Shown one piece after another: positions 9,113 to 17,882 of a stretch of DNA of 64,000 nucleotides. Source of the DNA: JAEXNA01 sp037189585. GTDB lineage: Bacteria; Vulcanimicrobiota; Xenobia; Xenobiales; JADMJV01. Both the position numbers and the translations under genes were made by a program. Each line of letters begins with the position of its first letter. Within the stretch, counting starts at the first letter, position 1. The stretch lies in NCBI GenBank assembly GCA_037189585.1, contig JBBCJA010000042.1, positions 82,696-146,695 of the forward strand. The letters are read 5' to 3'. The notes beneath the pieces are model-generated. The model saw only the letters and a program-made list of their open reading frames with translations. It made no database searches and was not told where the DNA came from.

Positions 9113-10177
9113 ATGAAAAAGGACGCCCTCAATTATCTCAAGACACTTGTTGAAACCCACGGTAGCGCCGGTTACGAGGAGGCTGTCCAAGCGGTTTTTC
9201 GCGAGCGCGTCAAATCCGTTTGTGACTCTGTCACGACCGACGTTCTCGGTTCGGTCATCGCGATTCATAACGCCAAGGGCTCTCCCAAGGTTTTGCTCGA
9301 CGGACATTCCGACGAGATCGGCTTTCTGGTCCGTCACATCGACGATAACGGCTATCTTTTCCTGGCCACCTCGGGCGGATGGGATGAAGAGGTGATGGTC
9401 AGCCAACGTGTGCTGGTGCATACCGACAAGGGTCCTATCCCCGGGGTCCTCGGTAAGAAGGCGATTCACCTGATGGATCCTGAAGAGCGTCGAAAGAAGT
9501 CCGAGCTTCACAACCTGTGGGTGGATATCGGGGCTAAGGACGGAGCGGAGGCTCGCAAGCGAGTGAGCATCGGAGATTCGGTCACGATGAACGCTTTTTT
9601 CGAACAGGTCCTGAGCGGTCGCGCTGTGGCCAAGGCGTTCGACAACAGGGCCGGAATCTTCGTGGTCTCCGAGACCCTGCGAGCCTTGACTAAGAAGGTG
9701 AAGGCGGCCACCTACGGCGTTTCCGCCGTGCAGGAAGAGATCGGCTTGCGGGGCGCGGTGGCGGCGACCTACACGGTCTGTCCCGACGTCGCCATCGCCA
9801 TCGACGTCACCCACGCCTTCGATATTCCTGACGCCAACAAGCGTAAGGGAGCTGACATCAAGCTAGGCTTGGGACCCGTCATCGTGCGCGGTCCCAACAT
9901 CAATCGTAAGGTCTTCGCCCGCCTGGTCGAAGTGGCCAAGAAAGAGAAGATCCCCTACCAGGTCGCGGCCAGCGGTATCGGCACGGGAACCGACGCCAAC
10001 GTCATCCAGCTCTCCCGCGGAGGCGTGGCCACCGGCTTGATAGGTCTTCCCCTGCGGTACATGCACAACCCCTGCGAGATGGTCGCCTTAGATGACCTCG
10101 AGAACGCGGTAAAATTGCTGACGGCCTTCATCGGCTCGCTCTCGGATAAGGATAACTGGATCCCGGGGGAGGCTTAA
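9113..10177 (+). CDS. M42 family aminopeptidase (glutamyl aminopeptidase/deblocking type)
   Basis: 354 residues, the usual length for M42 peptidases: dinuclear metal enzymes that form large tetrahedral assemblies in the cytoplasm and trim short peptides from the N-terminus. Expected ligands and catalytic residues are present: H65 and D67 (DGHSDEIG), D177 (AFDNRAG), E208/E209 (VQEEIGLRG), D231 (AIDVTHAF) and H318 (RYMHNPCE). The GTGTDAN stretch (290-296) is also typical. A purine-rich stretch GGAAGGGCGGGCT precedes the ATG. Its stop codon overlaps that of the convergent DAHP synthase fusion (10174-10177). Substrate preference cannot be read from sequence. Confidence 0.92.
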   Translation: MKKDALNYLKTLVETHGSAGYEEAVQAVFRERVKSVCDSVTTDVLGSVIAIHNAKGSPKVLLDGHSDEIGFLVRHIDDNGYLFLATSGGWDEEVMVSQRVLVHTDKGPIPGVLGKKAIHLMDPEERRKKSELHNLWVDIGAKDGAEARKRVSIGDSVTMNAFFEQVLSGRAVAKAFDNRAGIFVVSETLRALTKKVKAATYGVSAVQEEIGLRGAVAATYTVCPDVAIAIDVTHAFDIPDANKRKGADIKLGLGPVIVRGPNINRKVFARLVEVAKKEKIPYQVAASGIGTGTDANVIQLSRGGVATGLIGLPLRYMHNPCEMVALDDLENAVKLLTAFIGSLSDKDNWIPGEA

Positions 10178-12078
10178 GGCGCCGCCTTGTACCGCCCCAG
10201 TTCGCGGAAGTAGGGCACGTTGGACATCAAGGAGCGGAGCGCCTCGGCCAGGTGCATGGGGTTTTCGGGGACCACCAGGTCCAGATAGAACATGTATTCC
10301 CACGGCTTTCCCGGGATGGGACGGGATTCGAGCTTGGTCAGATTGACCTCATAACGGGAGAAATTCTCCAAGGCTTTGTAGAGCGCCCCAGGGGAGTCGG
10401 CGGTGTCGAAGACGACCGAGACCTTGTCGATCTCGCCTTTGCCGCGGGCCCTTTCAGGCCGAGTGATGACCAGAAAACGGGTGAAGTTGCGCGAGTTGCT
10501 CTCAATCCCCTCGGCCAACACCGTCAAGCCTAACCGCTCGGCGGCTTGCAGACTCGAGATCGCGGCGGCGCGCACGTAGCCGTTCTTGACGATGTAGTCG
10601 GCTGAACCCGCGGTGTCGTACATATTGACGACCTGCCAGTTTGGATACTGACTTAAGAATCGTTCGCACTGGGCGGCGGCCTGAGGATGAGAATAGACCT
10701 GTTCGATGTCGGCAAGCTCCACACCGGCGTTGGCGACCAGGTTGTGCTGGACGCGCACCTTGATCTCTCCGACGATGGTCAGCTCTTCGTGCTTGAGCAA
10801 CAGATCGTAATTGACGTGAATAGAGCCGGTGAGGGAGTTCTCCACCGGTACCATGGCGTAGGCCACCTCGCCCGAGTCGACCCCCTCGAAGAGTTCCTCG
10901 AAGGTTTCGTAAGATTTCGTGGGAGTGCCGGTGCCAAAATAGCGGTGGATCGCTTTTTCAGAAAAGGATCCGGCCACGCCCTGCAGTCCGACCAGGTCTT
11001 TACTGACCGGTTGGACCAACGGTTTCGGACGCTTCACTACGGTGCGGCGATGCATCCCCTCCATCTGTTTGCCCACCACCGGCGCCACCGCGGAAAGGTC
11101 TTTCATCAATCGGTTCAACTGATCGGGATAGAGCGACTGAGCCCCGTCGGAGAACGCTTCAGGAGGGTTCTGATGACACTCGATCATCAGCCCATCGGCT
11201 CCCGCGGCCAGGGCTGCCAAGGCCATGGCGGGAACGTAAGTTCTGACGCCTGTTCCATGGCTGGGGTCGGCAACCACGGGCAAGTGAGTTAGGGAGCGTA
11301 AGACCGGAATGGCTGATAGATCGAGAGTGTTGCGAGTGGAGGACTCGAAGGTTCGAATCCCTCGTTCGCAAAGAACGACCTGAGCTTTGCCGGGGCCGGC
11401 CAGGATGTATTCGGCCGACATCAACAGCTCTTCGATGGTCGCCGATAGGCCGCGTTTTAAGAGGACGGGCTTGTCTTGCTGGCCCAGCTCCTTGAGCAGA
11501 TCGAAGTTTTGCATGTTGCGAGCCCCGATCTGGAGAATGTCGGCGTAACGACCGACGATCTCGACCTGGCGGGGAGACATCACTTCCGTGACGGTGGCCA
11601 GGCCGTACTTTTGCCCCGCTTCCTGCAAAATCTGAAGCCCCTCCTCACCCATGCCCTGAAAGGCGTAAGGCGAGGTGCGAGGTTTGAAGGCGCCCCCACG
11701 GAGAACCCCGGCGCCGGATGCGGCCACCATCCCCGCGATCTCCATGAACTTCTCCCGCCCCTCGATCGAACAGGGTCCGGCCATCACCACGACCTGTGGA
11801 CCGCCGATCACCGGACCGTTGGGACCTAGAGTCACTCGGGAGGTCTCCGGCACGGCCTCGCGGGAGGCCAGTTTGTAAGGCTTGGAGACTCGAATGACTT
11901 CAGCTACTCCGGGAAAGAGCTCCACCTCGCGCGCGTCTGGCAAGGACGTTCCCACCACGGCCAGGACTTTTCTCTCCTCACCGGCGATGGAGTGAATCTC
12001 TAGCCCGCGGGCTCGAAGTTTCTCCTCGATCCAGCTAACCTGTTCCGGGGGAACGTCGGATCTCAAAACGACAATCAT
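10174..12078 (-). CDS. Fused DAHP synthase - prephenate dehydratase with ACT domain
   Basis: A 634-residue fusion of the first and penultimate enzymes of phenylalanine synthesis. Residues 1-70 resemble the ferredoxin-like regulatory domain of type I-beta DAHP synthases. Residues 80-345 are the DAHP synthase barrel (MAGPCSIE, RGGAFKPRTSPYAFQG, DPSHGTG). Residues 362-540 are prephenate dehydratase, ending in the TRF catalytic motif (NFTRF). Residues 548-630 are an ACT domain with the phenylalanine-binding GALYKAL and ESRP motifs, so feedback control by Phe is likely. There is no chorismate mutase domain. The common DAHP synthase fusion partner is chorismate mutase, so this pairing looks unusual. 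The ATG overlaps the dNMP kinase stop by 4 nt. The frame is uninterrupted, so it is not an artefact of two neighbouring genes. Confidence 0.93.
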   Translation of the reverse strand: MIVVLRSDVPPEQVSWIEEKLRARGLEIHSIAGEERKVLAVVGTSLPDAREVELFPGVAEVIRVSKPYKLASREAVPETSRVTLGPNGPVIGGPQVVVMAGPCSIEGREKFMEIAGMVAASGAGVLRGGAFKPRTSPYAFQGMGEEGLQILQEAGQKYGLATVTEVMSPRQVEIVGRYADILQIGARNMQNFDLLKELGQQDKPVLLKRGLSATIEELLMSAEYILAGPGKAQVVLCERGIRTFESSTRNTLDLSAIPVLRSLTHLPVVADPSHGTGVRTYVPAMALAALAAGADGLMIECHQNPPEAFSDGAQSLYPDQLNRLMKDLSAVAPVVGKQMEGMHRRTVVKRPKPLVQPVSKDLVGLQGVAGSFSEKAIHRYFGTGTPTKSYETFEELFEGVDSGEVAYAMVPVENSLTGSIHVNYDLLLKHEELTIVGEIKVRVQHNLVANAGVELADIEQVYSHPQAAAQCERFLSQYPNWQVVNMYDTAGSADYIVKNGYVRAAAISSLQAAERLGLTVLAEGIESNSRNFTRFLVITRPERARGKGEIDKVSVVFDTADSPGALYKALENFSRYEVNLTKLESRPIPGKPWEYMFYLDLVVPENPMHLAEALRSLMSNVPYFRELGRYKAAP

Positions 12079-12662
12079 TCTTCCGCCGCCTTCTCGGCCT
12101 CGTTCGCTCGTAGGTCGGCTACTAGTGCTCGCATCTTCTTGTGGAGCTCGTTGACGTCTCCGACGTTTTCCACTCTTCGCTCATAAGCCCACCGCTCGGA
12201 GGCCCTATCGGAAACGTGCTCGTTTACGGGACCGTATCCTGGACGTTCGATACGCACCAGCAGTCCACCATAACCTCGGACCAAGCGGGCCTCATTGGGG
12301 AAACGAACGTCGGTGATCACGACATCGCCGACCGAAAGGGTGCTTTCGAGTTTGCGTTCGGCCAATCGGACCCAGATTTCGGGGTCGAAGAGATTGCGGC
12401 CGACCTCCGTCCCCAAAATCTGCATCAGCCGGCGCACTTCGGGATATTCTTTGATCTCCGACCAGTCGCGCTCGGCGGCGAACTCGGAGAGTCGAAGGTA
12501 CTCGCCTTCCTTGGCGCCGGGCACCAGCGGGTCGAGGGCCAACAGCGCGCCCTTGATCGGGTCGGCGAAGGCGATCCTTTGAAATCGGAGTTCTTCGAGT
12601 AACACTTGGGCCGCCGTGTCTTTACCCACGCCGGCGTATCCGCACAGTCCTATTAACACGCG
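12075..12662 (-). CDS. Deoxynucleoside monophosphate kinase-like P-loop protein
   Basis: 195 residues starting with a P-loop (GYAGVGKDT, 7-15) followed by FADPIKGAL and, later, IL(G)TEVGRN and VITDVRFPNEA, the pattern of phage-type deoxynucleotide monophosphate kinases. These transfer phosphate from ATP to dNMPs. I chose GTG 12662 because AGAAGG lies 8 nt upstream and the P-loop then begins at residue 7. The frame stays open to a GTG at 12779, but that start has no ribosome binding site and would add 39 residues unlike the family. The stop overlaps the start of the DAHP synthase fusion by 4 nt (ATGA), implying coupling of two unrelated pathways. The gap to the divergent PBP gene is 186 bp. 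Confidence 0.75.
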   Translation of the reverse strand, partial: RVLIGLCGYAGVGKDTAAQVLLEELRFQRIAFADPIKGALLALDPLVPGAKEGEYLRLSEFAAERDWSEIKEYPEVRRLMQILGTEVGRNLFDPEIWVRLAERKLESTLSVGDVVITDVRFPNEARLVRGYGGLLVRIERPGYGPVNEHVSDRASERWAYERRVENVGDVNELHKKMRALVADLRANEAEKAAEE

Positions 12663-12848
12663 GCCGACCTTCTGAGCCCGCCGGAAGGTGACCTGCCGAC
12701 AAGGGTTAAGCGGGAATAGTTCCTCGCCGACGACGTCTATCGCGGGTGTGGGAAGAGCATAACTTGACCGGGAGTTCACGAGAATGAGGAGAACTTTTCA
12801 ATACGACACGGTTAAGCTGGAAAGACTAAGGGAAGGTTCAAGCTCGAT

Positions 12849-15092
12849 ATGGGTGATGTGACGGAAAGCGCTAGGCGACGGCCTCGCTGGCTGCTCTGGC
12901 TGCGGCTCTTTTTAAGAATCGGCTTCGCTCTAGGACTGCTGGGACTAGTGCTGGGTCTGGCCGGCTTTGGAGCGCTGTACTATAAGTACGGTCGCGACCT
13001 GCCGGATATCTCGATTTTGGAAACCTACCGGCCGGCCGAAACGACCAAGATCGTGGCCTCCGATGGCAGCGTGATCACCACGCTCTATCAGGAGAATCGT
13101 GTCTGGGCCTCCCTCGACTCGATGAGTCCCTGGATCGTCCCCGCTCTTTTGGCCACCGAGGACAGTCGCTACTTCGAACATCACGGCGTCGACCCGATCG
13201 GTATAGCCCGTGTGGTCTACAACACCTTGATCACGCGTCAGGCTCGTGAGGGAGCTTCCACCATCACCATGCAGTTGGCGCGGAATGTCTTTCCCCTCGG
13301 CGAGGATGATAAGGTCCGCAAGATCAAGGAGATGTTTCTCTCCGTCGAGCTAGAGCGGCACTACTCTAAAGAGAAGATTCTGGAACTGTACCTCAACCAG
13401 GTCTACTTCGGAGCTGGAGCCTACGGCGTTCACTCGGCCGCGCGAGTCTATTTCAACAAGGGGCCGAAAGACCTGACTTTGGCTCAGGCCTCCCTGATCG
13501 CCGGATTGATCCAGGCACCTTCGAGATTCAACCCGCTCGAACACAAGGACCGCGCCTTCGTCCGCCAGGACGAGGTTCTGAGCCGCATGAAAGCGGTGGG
13601 ATCGATCACCCAGGCGCAGTACGACGAGGCCATGGCCGAGCGCGAGAAGTTCCGTTTCGACAGTGGACGGGCCTTCGAGCTCGACAGGTTTCCCTACTTC
13701 ACCACCTATGTGTTAAGGGAACTCTCGGCTCGCTACAAGGAAGAGGAGATCTACAAGGGCGGTCTGACTATCGTCACAACTTTGGACCCGGCCGCTCAAA
13801 AGTACGCCCAGCAGACTTTGACCGCGGAAGTCAACGCCTCAGGATGGGAGCTCAACGTCGATTCGGGAGCCCTGGTTCTTTTGGAGAACGACACCGGATA
13901 CATCAAGGCCATGGTGGGTGGTCTCGGCTGGAGCGAGAAGAACCAGTTCAATCGCGCTTTTCAGGCTAGACGGCAGCCCGGCTCTTCTTTTAAGCCGGCA
14001 ACCTATGGAGCAGCCTTAGAGGCGGGTTATACGCCTGACAGCCGAGTGAACGACAGCCCCGTCACCTATCAGGATGGAAGCGCGGGAGGCTGGAGTCCCA
14101 AAAATTCCGACGGCCAGTTCAAAGGCGTGATCACCATGCGGACGGCTCTGCAAGGCTCTCGCAACGTTCCGGCTGTCAAAATTTTGGATGCGGTCGGAGT
14201 GGATAACGTCATCAGCCTGGCCTATCAGATGGGGATTCGCGCCGAGATTCCACCCAACCTCAGTATCGCTCTGGGCGCGGTGGAGGCCACGCCGCTCGAG
14301 ATGGCCGAGTTCTACTCGGTGATCGTCAACGGCGGGCGCAGGGTACCGCCCACTGCCATCAAGATGATCAAAAATTCCACCGGAAAGGTGCTCGAGGACC
14401 ATCGCGCCACCGTTGGACGAACGGTGCTAAGCCCCCAGAGCGCCAGCGCTCTCGTGTCCATGTTACAAGACGTGGTCCGCGGGGGAACTGGAACCAACGC
14501 GAAGGTGCCGGATTGGCCCATCGCGGGTAAAACGGGGACGACCGACAGTTCGGTGGACGCCTGGTTTTGCGGATTTTCACCATACTACACTTGCACGGTT
14601 TGGGTGGGCAACGACAACAACTCACCGATGTACCAGTCCTTCGGTGGCGACCTCCCGGCTCGCATCTTCCGTCTGGTGATGGGTTATGCGCTGCAAGGGA
14701 AAGAGTACAAAGACTTCCCGACCTACACGCCTAGTGGGGAGGCTAGGGATATCGTCAAGTCGGGAGAGAATCTGCCCTCACCCTCGGCCACGCCTGACGT
14801 CTCGGCTAGCCCAGAGGTGGAAGCGACCGAGACCCCCCAAGTTTCGGAAACTCCTCAGGACTCGTTAAACCCCCGGTCGGAGGATGGACGTTCGTATCTC
14901 TTGCCGGAAACCCTCAATCCCGAGCTTCCGACTCCGCCGGGCAGCGAACCTCGGCCGCTGGTGACTCCAGCCCCATTGCCCGATCTTATGCCGACTCCCG
15001 CCAGCCTGGAGCCCGCAAGCATGGAAGTTCAGGAGATTCAGGCGCCTCCCATACCGGGAGAAGTCCAGATCAATCTTATGGAGGAGCCATGA
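12849..15092 (+). CDS. Bifunctional penicillin-binding protein 1A (GT51 transglycosylase/transpeptidase)
   Basis: 747 residues. A single N-terminal membrane anchor (about 21-46) precedes a GT51 transglycosylase domain (70-250) with catalytic E104 in ATEDSRYFEHHGVD. The transpeptidase domain carries all three signature motifs: SSFK with nucleophile S379, SRN at 437-439 and KTGTT at 561-565. Residues from about 630 are a Pro/Ser/Thr/Glu-rich tail of low complexity. The enzyme polymerises lipid II and crosslinks stem peptides outside the membrane, and is the target of beta-lactams. It is the first gene of a cell-wall operon: murB begins inside its stop codon (4 nt overlap), and a beta-lactamase-like gene closes the operon. 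Confidence 0.95.
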   Translation: MGDVTESARRRPRWLLWLRLFLRIGFALGLLGLVLGLAGFGALYYKYGRDLPDISILETYRPAETTKIVASDGSVITTLYQENRVWASLDSMSPWIVPALLATEDSRYFEHHGVDPIGIARVVYNTLITRQAREGASTITMQLARNVFPLGEDDKVRKIKEMFLSVELERHYSKEKILELYLNQVYFGAGAYGVHSAARVYFNKGPKDLTLAQASLIAGLIQAPSRFNPLEHKDRAFVRQDEVLSRMKAVGSITQAQYDEAMAEREKFRFDSGRAFELDRFPYFTTYVLRELSARYKEEEIYKGGLTIVTTLDPAAQKYAQQTLTAEVNASGWELNVDSGALVLLENDTGYIKAMVGGLGWSEKNQFNRAFQARRQPGSSFKPATYGAALEAGYTPDSRVNDSPVTYQDGSAGGWSPKNSDGQFKGVITMRTALQGSRNVPAVKILDAVGVDNVISLAYQMGIRAEIPPNLSIALGAVEATPLEMAEFYSVIVNGGRRVPPTAIKMIKNSTGKVLEDHRATVGRTVLSPQSASALVSMLQDVVRGGTGTNAKVPDWPIAGKTGTTDSSVDAWFCGFSPYYTCTVWVGNDNNSPMYQSFGGDLPARIFRLVMGYALQGKEYKDFPTYTPSGEARDIVKSGENLPSPSATPDVSASPEVEATETPQVSETPQDSLNPRSEDGRSYLLPETLNPELPTPPGSEPRPLVTPAPLPDLMPTPASLEPASMEVQEIQAPPIPGEVQINLMEEP

Positions 15093-16159
15093 GCCTGACG
15101 GTCTCCTTTCCTCTCGAACATGATGTCCCGTTGGCGCCTTTGACTACCTTAGAGGTAGGAGGGAGCGCTCGCCAGTTGGCCCGGATTAAGGACCGTGAGC
15201 AGGCCACCGCGCTGATCGCATGGTGGTGCGGCTTACCTGTTCAAGACCGTCCGAGCCTACTTCCCCTAGGGGGAGGTAGCAATCTGCTGGTCAGCGACTC
15301 CGGTTTCCCCGGCCTTGTCCTGAAGATGGAGAATCGAGGATTCGAGGTTCTCGAGGAGTCTGAGCAACGGGTGGTTGTTAGCGTCGGTGCGGGAATGGTG
15401 TGGGATGAATTCGTGGCCGAGACGGTGCGTCGTGGTTGGTCGGGGGTGGAGTGTCTGTCCGGCATCCCTGGATGTGTCGGAGCCTCACCCGTGCAGAATA
15501 TCGGCGCTTACGGTCAGGAGGTGTCCGAGACGATCGCCGCCGTCCACGGCTTTCATCTCCCCATGGGAGCCGAGTTCTCTCATTCCAACGAGGAGTGCGG
15601 ATTCTCTTATCGGCACAGCCGGTTTAAAGAAGCAGGACAGGGAGTGTACTGGATTCTCGCCGTGGATTTCGCGCTGGTGCCGGAGGGAAAACCGACGGTC
15701 CGCTATCGAGACCTGCGAGAGCGCTGCCGCGACCGTCAAGTTACGAACCTTTCCGAGCTTCGCGACCTGGTCTTGGAAGTGCGTCGGGAGAAGTCGATGG
15801 TCTATGACCCGGATGATCCTAACCATCGCTCGGCCGGCTCGTTTTTCACCAACCCGATTGTGGAGGAGGCTCTTGCTGAGCGCCTGGTGGCGGAGTACGG
15901 AATGCCCTGCTATCCGGCGGGACCCGGACAGCGCAAACTGTCGGCCGCCTGGCTCATCGAGCACAGCGGGCTTCCCAAAGGGTTCAAGCCGACCCCGGAT
16001 TCCAAGGTGGGACTGTCGACCAAGCATGTCCTGGCCTTGACCAACCGAGGAGGAGCCAGCGCCTCAGAGCTTGTCGCCCTGGCCGACCTTGTAGGCAAGA
16101 CCGTGGAAGCCAGATTCGGTGTCGCGCTGGTCCCGGAACCAGTCTGGGTCGGATTCTGA
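15089..16159 (+). CDS. murB: UDP-N-acetylenolpyruvoylglucosamine reductase MurB (type I)
   Basis: 356 residues; the cytoplasmic FAD enzyme that reduces UDP-GlcNAc-enolpyruvate to UDP-MurNAc with NADPH. Visible signatures are LGGGSNLLVSD (60-70) and IPGCVGASPVQNIGAYGQEV (126-145) for FAD binding, YRHSRFK (174-180), and RSAGSFFTNP with the proton-donating serine S251. The NIGAYGQEV form and overall length fit the type I enzymes (E. coli-like) rather than the shorter type II. Its ATG overlaps the PBP1A stop by 4 nt and the lipid kinase follows 15 nt downstream, so expression is linked to a peptidoglycan polymerase. Confidence 0.96.
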   Translation: MSLTVSFPLEHDVPLAPLTTLEVGGSARQLARIKDREQATALIAWWCGLPVQDRPSLLPLGGGSNLLVSDSGFPGLVLKMENRGFEVLEESEQRVVVSVGAGMVWDEFVAETVRRGWSGVECLSGIPGCVGASPVQNIGAYGQEVSETIAAVHGFHLPMGAEFSHSNEECGFSYRHSRFKEAGQGVYWILAVDFALVPEGKPTVRYRDLRERCRDRQVTNLSELRDLVLEVRREKSMVYDPDDPNHRSAGSFFTNPIVEEALAERLVAEYGMPCYPAGPGQRKLSAAWLIEHSGLPKGFKPTPDSKVGLSTKHVLALTNRGGASASELVALADLVGKTVEARFGVALVPEPVWVGF

Positions 16160-16174
16160 GCTACTTGTTCCCGG

Positions 16175-17050
16175 ATGAAAATTCTTGTTATCATCAATCC
16201 AGCGGCAGGTCGGCGACTCGGTTCGCCTTTAGAGGAGATTCGAAGAGCGCTGACTCAGCCTTTCGTGGACCTTTCCGTTCACCTGACCAGCGGTCCTGGA
16301 GACGCGACCGTCGCGGCGCGGCAGGCCGTTGCGGCGGGCTTCGACCTGGTGGTGGCCGCTGGTGGCGACGGCTCGATCAACGAGGTGGCCAACGGCCTGG
16401 TGGGTAGTGATGTGGAGCTCGGGGTCGTCCCGGTCGGGACGGAGAATGTCCTGGCCCGTGAGTTGGGAGTGCCGCTGATTCCAGGGTCTGCCTGTCGATA
16501 TCTGCTCGACACCATGGCCAGGCGAATCGACGTGGGGAAGATTGACGACCGCTACTTCGTCTGCTTCGCGGGGATCGGCTTTGACGCTCACGTGGCCCAC
16601 AATTTGAGTCCCGAGAGGAAAAGTGCGATGGGCGCGGCGGGCTATTTTCTCACCTCTTTCGAGCGCATCGCCGGTTATCGTAAAGAACCTCGGACCGTCA
16701 CGGTGCTCGCGGACGGTCAGGAGATCCGTAGCAGCTACTGGATGATCTTGGTCAGCAACATTCAAAACTATGGCGGAGGCCTCAAACCAGCTCCTCAAGC
16801 AAGTTTGGAGGATGGACTACTCGACCTGTGCATCTATCCCAAAGTCGGATATCCGGCTACCGTTTGGCAGATGCTATCGACGGCTCGGGGCCGGCATGTC
16901 GACCTTCCTGGAATGCTGTATCTGCAGGCCAAACGGATCGAACTTGTCACCGATCCGGTGGAGCAGGTTCAACTCGACGGCGACCCCTGGGCCGGCACCA
17001 CGCCGCTCGCCTTAGAGGTCGTACCAAAAAGCCTTAAGGTGAGGTTTTGA
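16175..17050 (+). CDS. Diacylglycerol kinase-type lipid kinase (YegS/DagK family)
   Basis: 291 residues. The N-terminal NPAAGR motif (9-13) and the nucleotide-binding GGDGSINEVANGL (63-75), followed by GVVPVGTENVLARELG, define the DAGK catalytic fold. The usual PLGTGND is PVGTENV here, a small but noticeable variation. Members phosphorylate diacylglycerol or related lipids, often recycling diacylglycerol released during envelope synthesis; the exact substrate is not determined by sequence. It sits 15 nt after murB and one base before the beta-lactamase-like gene, so the setting is cell-wall synthesis. Confidence 0.88.
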   Translation: MKILVIINPAAGRRLGSPLEEIRRALTQPFVDLSVHLTSGPGDATVAARQAVAAGFDLVVAAGGDGSINEVANGLVGSDVELGVVPVGTENVLARELGVPLIPGSACRYLLDTMARRIDVGKIDDRYFVCFAGIGFDAHVAHNLSPERKSAMGAAGYFLTSFERIAGYRKEPRTVTVLADGQEIRSSYWMILVSNIQNYGGGLKPAPQASLEDGLLDLCIYPKVGYPATVWQMLSTARGRHVDLPGMLYLQAKRIELVTDPVEQVQLDGDPWAGTTPLALEVVPKSLKVRF

Positions 17051-17051
17051 G

Positions 17052-17876
17052 ATGAGATACTGGTTGCTGTTTCTGTTTATTTACGGTCTGGTGGTGGCCT
17101 CTGTGGCTCAGGGCTACGAACCGCCAGTGGACCAGGGAATGGATATGCGAGACATAGTTTCAGACACTGTATTCGCTTTGAAAGACCTCGAGAGCGGGGA
17201 AGAATTGCTCTGGGGAGCCAGAGCAAGCGATCGCCATCCACCCTTCTCTAGCTTCAAGATCCCAAATTTTCTGATAGCCTTGGAGACGGGTGTGGTGAGC
17301 GGCATTGACGAAACGATCCCGTATTCGCCGGAGCGACGACCTGAACAGTCCTGGTGGCCACCCGATTGGGCGCAGGACCAAACACTGGAGACGGCGTTCC
17401 GTCGCTCCGCCGCCTGGGCCTTTCAAGACCTGGCGCTTCGTCTGGATGACGCAACCTACGGAAAATACCTGAAGGAGTTCGATTACGGGAACCAGGCCCA
17501 CCGAGGCGATGCCTTCTGGCTCGATCGTAGTCTTTTGATCTCTCCTTCCGAGCAGGCGCATTTTCTAGAACGTCTGCTTACCGGTAAACTTCCCGTTTCC
17601 GCTGAGCATCTGGACGCGCTTCGAAAGGTCGCTCTAGTGAAAGAGAAGTCGGGGCTTCGCCTGTATGGCAAAACCGGGGCGGGTCCGTTTCGTGATGGTG
17701 AGTTCGCGGGAGTGTTTGAGGGGTGGTTCGTCGGCTGGCTCGAACGTCCCAACGCTGCCCCAGTGGTCTTCGCATTGTGGACTGTGAAAGGCAGTTTTGA
17801 GGAGATTAAGACTTTCCGTGCCAGGGAGACTCAACGATATCTCATGTTTCTGGAGTATCTTCCGGTCGATTGGTAG
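17052..17876 (+). CDS. Class D (OXA-type) beta-lactamase-like protein
   Basis: 274 residues with an N-terminal signal peptide (about 1-20), so it is exported. Class D landmarks are SSFK (66-69, nucleophile S66) followed by PNFLIALETGV, YGNQ (145-148), FWL (155-157) followed by a LxISPxEQxxFL stretch, and KTG (207-209) with GWFVGWLER downstream. The second motif reads SAA (119-121) where OXA enzymes have SxV; that valine lies near the carboxylated lysine, so activity may be altered. It begins one base after the lipid kinase and so appears to be the last gene of the PBP1A-murB operon rather than a mobile resistance gene. The alternative is a penicillin-binding sensor domain, but no second domain is present. 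Confidence 0.85.
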   Translation: MRYWLLFLFIYGLVVASVAQGYEPPVDQGMDMRDIVSDTVFALKDLESGEELLWGARASDRHPPFSSFKIPNFLIALETGVVSGIDETIPYSPERRPEQSWWPPDWAQDQTLETAFRRSAAWAFQDLALRLDDATYGKYLKEFDYGNQAHRGDAFWLDRSLLISPSEQAHFLERLLTGKLPVSAEHLDALRKVALVKEKSGLRLYGKTGAGPFRDGEFAGVFEGWFVGWLERPNAAPVVFALWTVKGSFEEIKTFRARETQRYLMFLEYLPVDW

Positions 17877-17882
17877 ATGGAA

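Noticed and set aside
12663..12779. N-terminal extension of the dNMP kinase from GTG 12779
   Set aside because: No ribosome binding site, and the extra 39 residues precede a P-loop that family members carry within the first ten residues; GTG 12662 with AGAAGG upstream is better.
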